A stretch of 64,000 bases of DNA from Aureibacillus halotolerans (GTDB taxonomy: Bacteria > Bacillota > Bacilli > Bacillales > DSM-28697). Positions within the stretch are counted from its first letter, which is position 1. Each line of letters opens with the position of its first letter. Of this stretch, positions 62,411 through 64,000 are shown one piece after another. The stretch covers positions 383,218-447,217 of the forward strand of contig NZ_SNYJ01000001.1 in the NCBI RefSeq assembly GCF_004363045.1, in the 5' to 3' direction. The notes under the pieces were generated by a model. That model was not told the DNA's origin and did not search any database. It was given only the letters and a program-made list of their open reading frames with translations. A program made the position numbers and the translations under genes.

Positions 62411-64000
62411 TTATTCTTTTTCTATTGCACTTTGATAGATATCCAGATACTGATCAAGACCTAGACCTTCAAAACCTTCTACATAGGCGTCCCATTCTTT
62501 ATCAATGTCTTTGCTGCCAACGATAAATTGGGCAAGGTTGGATTCTACATAATCTTGGATCGCCGTGGTGATTTGTGCAGCCGCTTCGGTATCATCAGGA
62601 CGGATATAAACCCCTGTTGGGTAATATTCTTCTGGGGCATACGGTGCATACACCTCCGTCGCTTGAGCGAGTCGTGTTCCATACCCTTCAGCTGTGAGCG
62701 GGTCTTGCCCTTCTGCAAACAGATCACGGAAATCATTGGACAAATCCTTCGGTCCTACAAGAGACCAGCTTTCATTGACAACGACATTCGGATCTCTTTC
62801 AGGGAGATTATAATAGCTATACTTTGCCGGCTCCCCCTTGATGTTTTTTTCCTCAGCTTCGGCCATTTTCCAACCTGAACCTTCGCTTGGACCGTATTCA
62901 CTATACAAAGAACCTTCCTCACTGAACAAATAATTAGCAATTTCAATTGCTTTGACTTGCTGAGCTTCCGTTGCCTTGTTTGTAATCGCAAATTGGAATT
63001 CAGCAATGCCTTTTTCTACTCCAGCAAGCTGTACTCCCTCTGGTCCTTCTAATGGTGGTACAATCGTCCAATGCTTGTGTCGTTCAGCTTCTGGATCGTA
63101 GGTATCTACCAAATAACTAATTAACGCTGTTGTGACTGAACCAACCACTTCATCGCCTTCACGATTTCCAAGCTGTCCAATGGCTTGATCGTTTTGCGTA
63201 AACGCCGCCTGATCAATCAAGCCTTCTTCATAAAGCTTATTCATATAAGACAAGCCATCTCGCCATGCTGGCTTGTTGGCTGCAAAATCAACTTTGCCAT
63301 TCTCCAGCAACAAATACTTATCGTTGTCGTTGTAGATAAACGAGTTCATCAAATAGGCGTCAATGTTGCCGTTCCAAACGTACTTATCTGGGGCGCCGGT
63401 GAGCGGAATTTCATCAGCCTCACCGTTTCCATTCGGGTCTTCCGTTTTGAACGCCTTTAACACCTCATACAAGTCATCCGTTGTTTTCGGCATCTCCATT
63501 CCAACCGCATTCAGCCAGTCTTCGTTCATCCAATATTTTTGTGAATAGGTGCAGTGATAGCACTCGTTAAAGCGTGGCAAGGCGTAAATGTTGCCATCTG
63601 GAGCCGTAATTGCCTCGCGAAAAACCTCGCTTTTGTCCATCATCGCTGTAATGTTTGGCGCATGTTCTTCAATGAGATCATTAAGAGGAAGAAACACTCC
63701 CTGACTTCCATAAGTAAGCAAATCTGTTGAAGAAAATTTTCCTTCTAGAAAAACCTCTGGATAATCACCACTGGCCAACAATAGCTGACGCCGGTCGGTC
63801 AAGGCGTCCGTCGGTGCAACATCCCAATTTAAGCTGACATCAAATTTATCTTCAATAAACAACGTGAATTCATTTTCTTCCATAGGTGCCTTTCCTTGCG
63901 GTGCAAAAAACGTCAGTTGTACATTACCTGATTCGTCTGTATCCGAGGTCGCCGAATCGCCTGAACAAGCTGCTAAAAGCAGTACCATAAAAACACTAAC
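62411..64000 (-). CDS. LplA-like sugar-binding lipoprotein (5' end outside window)
   Basis: At least 525 residues; the true start lies beyond the window edge, because the frame stays open and the signal peptide begins before VSVFMVLLLAAC. Lipobox LAAC is present, followed by an acidic linker. The core (APQGKAPMEENEFTLFIEDK; LPRFNECYHCTYSQKYWMNE; ETPDDLYEVLKAF-like region) fits the large LplA group. It should bind an oligosaccharide for LplBC-type permeases that are probably encoded upstream, outside the window. A CYHCTY pair of Cys near residue 140 is unusual for an exported protein. Confidence 0.9.
   Translation of the reverse strand, partial: VSVFMVLLLAACSGDSATSDTDESGNVQLTFFAPQGKAPMEENEFTLFIEDKFDVSLNWDVAPTDALTDRRQLLLASGDYPEVFLEGKFSSTDLLTYGSQGVFLPLNDLIEEHAPNITAMMDKSEVFREAITAPDGNIYALPRFNECYHCTYSQKYWMNEDWLNAVGMEMPKTTDDLYEVLKAFKTEDPNGNGEADEIPLTGAPDKYVWNGNIDAYLMNSFIYNDNDKYLLLENGKVDFAANKPAWRDGLSYMNKLYEEGLIDQAAFTQNDQAIGQLGNREGDEVVGSVTTALISYLVDTYDPEAERHKHWTIVPPLEGPEGVQLAGVEKGIAEFQFAITNKATEAQQVKAIEIANYLFSEEGSLYSEYGPSEGSGWKMAEAEEKNIKGEPAKYSYYNLPERDPNVVVNESWSLVGPKDLSNDFRDLFAEGQDPLTAEGYGTRLAQATEVYAPYAPEEYYPTGVYIRPDDTEAAAQITTAIQDYVESNLAQFIVGSKDIDKEWDAYVEGFEGLGLDQYLDIYQSAIEKE

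Overview
The window looks like a chromosome segment of an alkaliphilic or soil Bacillaceae, close in style to Shouchella, Halalkalibacter or Alkalihalobacillus. The reasons are strong Bacillus-type ribosome binding sites, frequent TTG and GTG starts, lipoprotein binding proteins with LplA/YesO-like partners, YesM/YesN-type regulators, a cre site, and a galacturonate isomerase of the short form known from Bacillus halodurans. No rRNA, tRNA, CRISPR or prophage is visible. The assignment is inferred from sequence style, not from a database search.

The first half (1-40 kb) is mostly carbohydrate and nitrogen scavenging. At 174-8101 (minus) lies one tight six-gene operon: hydantoinase/oxoprolinase-type HyuA and HyuB, then a polyamine-type ABC importer (binding protein, ATPase, two permeases). 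At 8742-14381 (minus) a galacturonate operon runs Gfo/Idh oxidoreductase - uxaA - uxaB - uxaC-like. It is divergent from a membrane-anchored AraC-type regulator (14905-17220) whose promoter carries a textbook cre site. After a repeat-rich gap come glpX, a 1038-residue clan-A glycoside hydrolase, kduI-kduD, the ketodeoxygluconate permease kdgT and an IclR regulator. Together these genes can turn galacturonate and unsaturated uronates into 2-keto-3-deoxygluconate (KDG). The KDG kinase and aldolase are not in the window. From 27.4 to 35.5 kb a minus-strand operon encodes two near-duplicate sugar-binding lipoproteins, one permease pair and a YesM/YesN two-component system. A PHP-domain pseudogene and a bidirectional terminator separate it from an LplABC-like importer (36.1-39.8 kb).

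The second half (40-64 kb) is a mosaic of small operons. A four-gene cassette (thioredoxin-like, arylamine N-acetyltransferase, Old Yellow Enzyme, LysR) sits inside a 0.55 kb inverted duplication. Next come GNAT/HAD/kinase-like genes, an HD hydrolase, a DUF457 membrane protein, an alpha/beta hydrolase, a phytanoyl-CoA dioxygenase/TIM-barrel pair, a VOC protein with a small basic protein, an FMN-riboswitch-controlled EamA transporter (probable flavin transporter), a second membrane AraC-type regulator, an AT-rich pair of ABC half-transporters and a partial LplA-like binding protein.

A repeat family with inverted ends CTCAACTTTCGCA recurs at six intergenic places. The best copy (51242-51909) is bounded by perfect 13-bp inverted repeats and a TTA duplication. 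It is the most system-like unexplained structure here and looks like a non-autonomous mobile element. I found no strong evidence for a completely new multi-gene defence or metabolic system.
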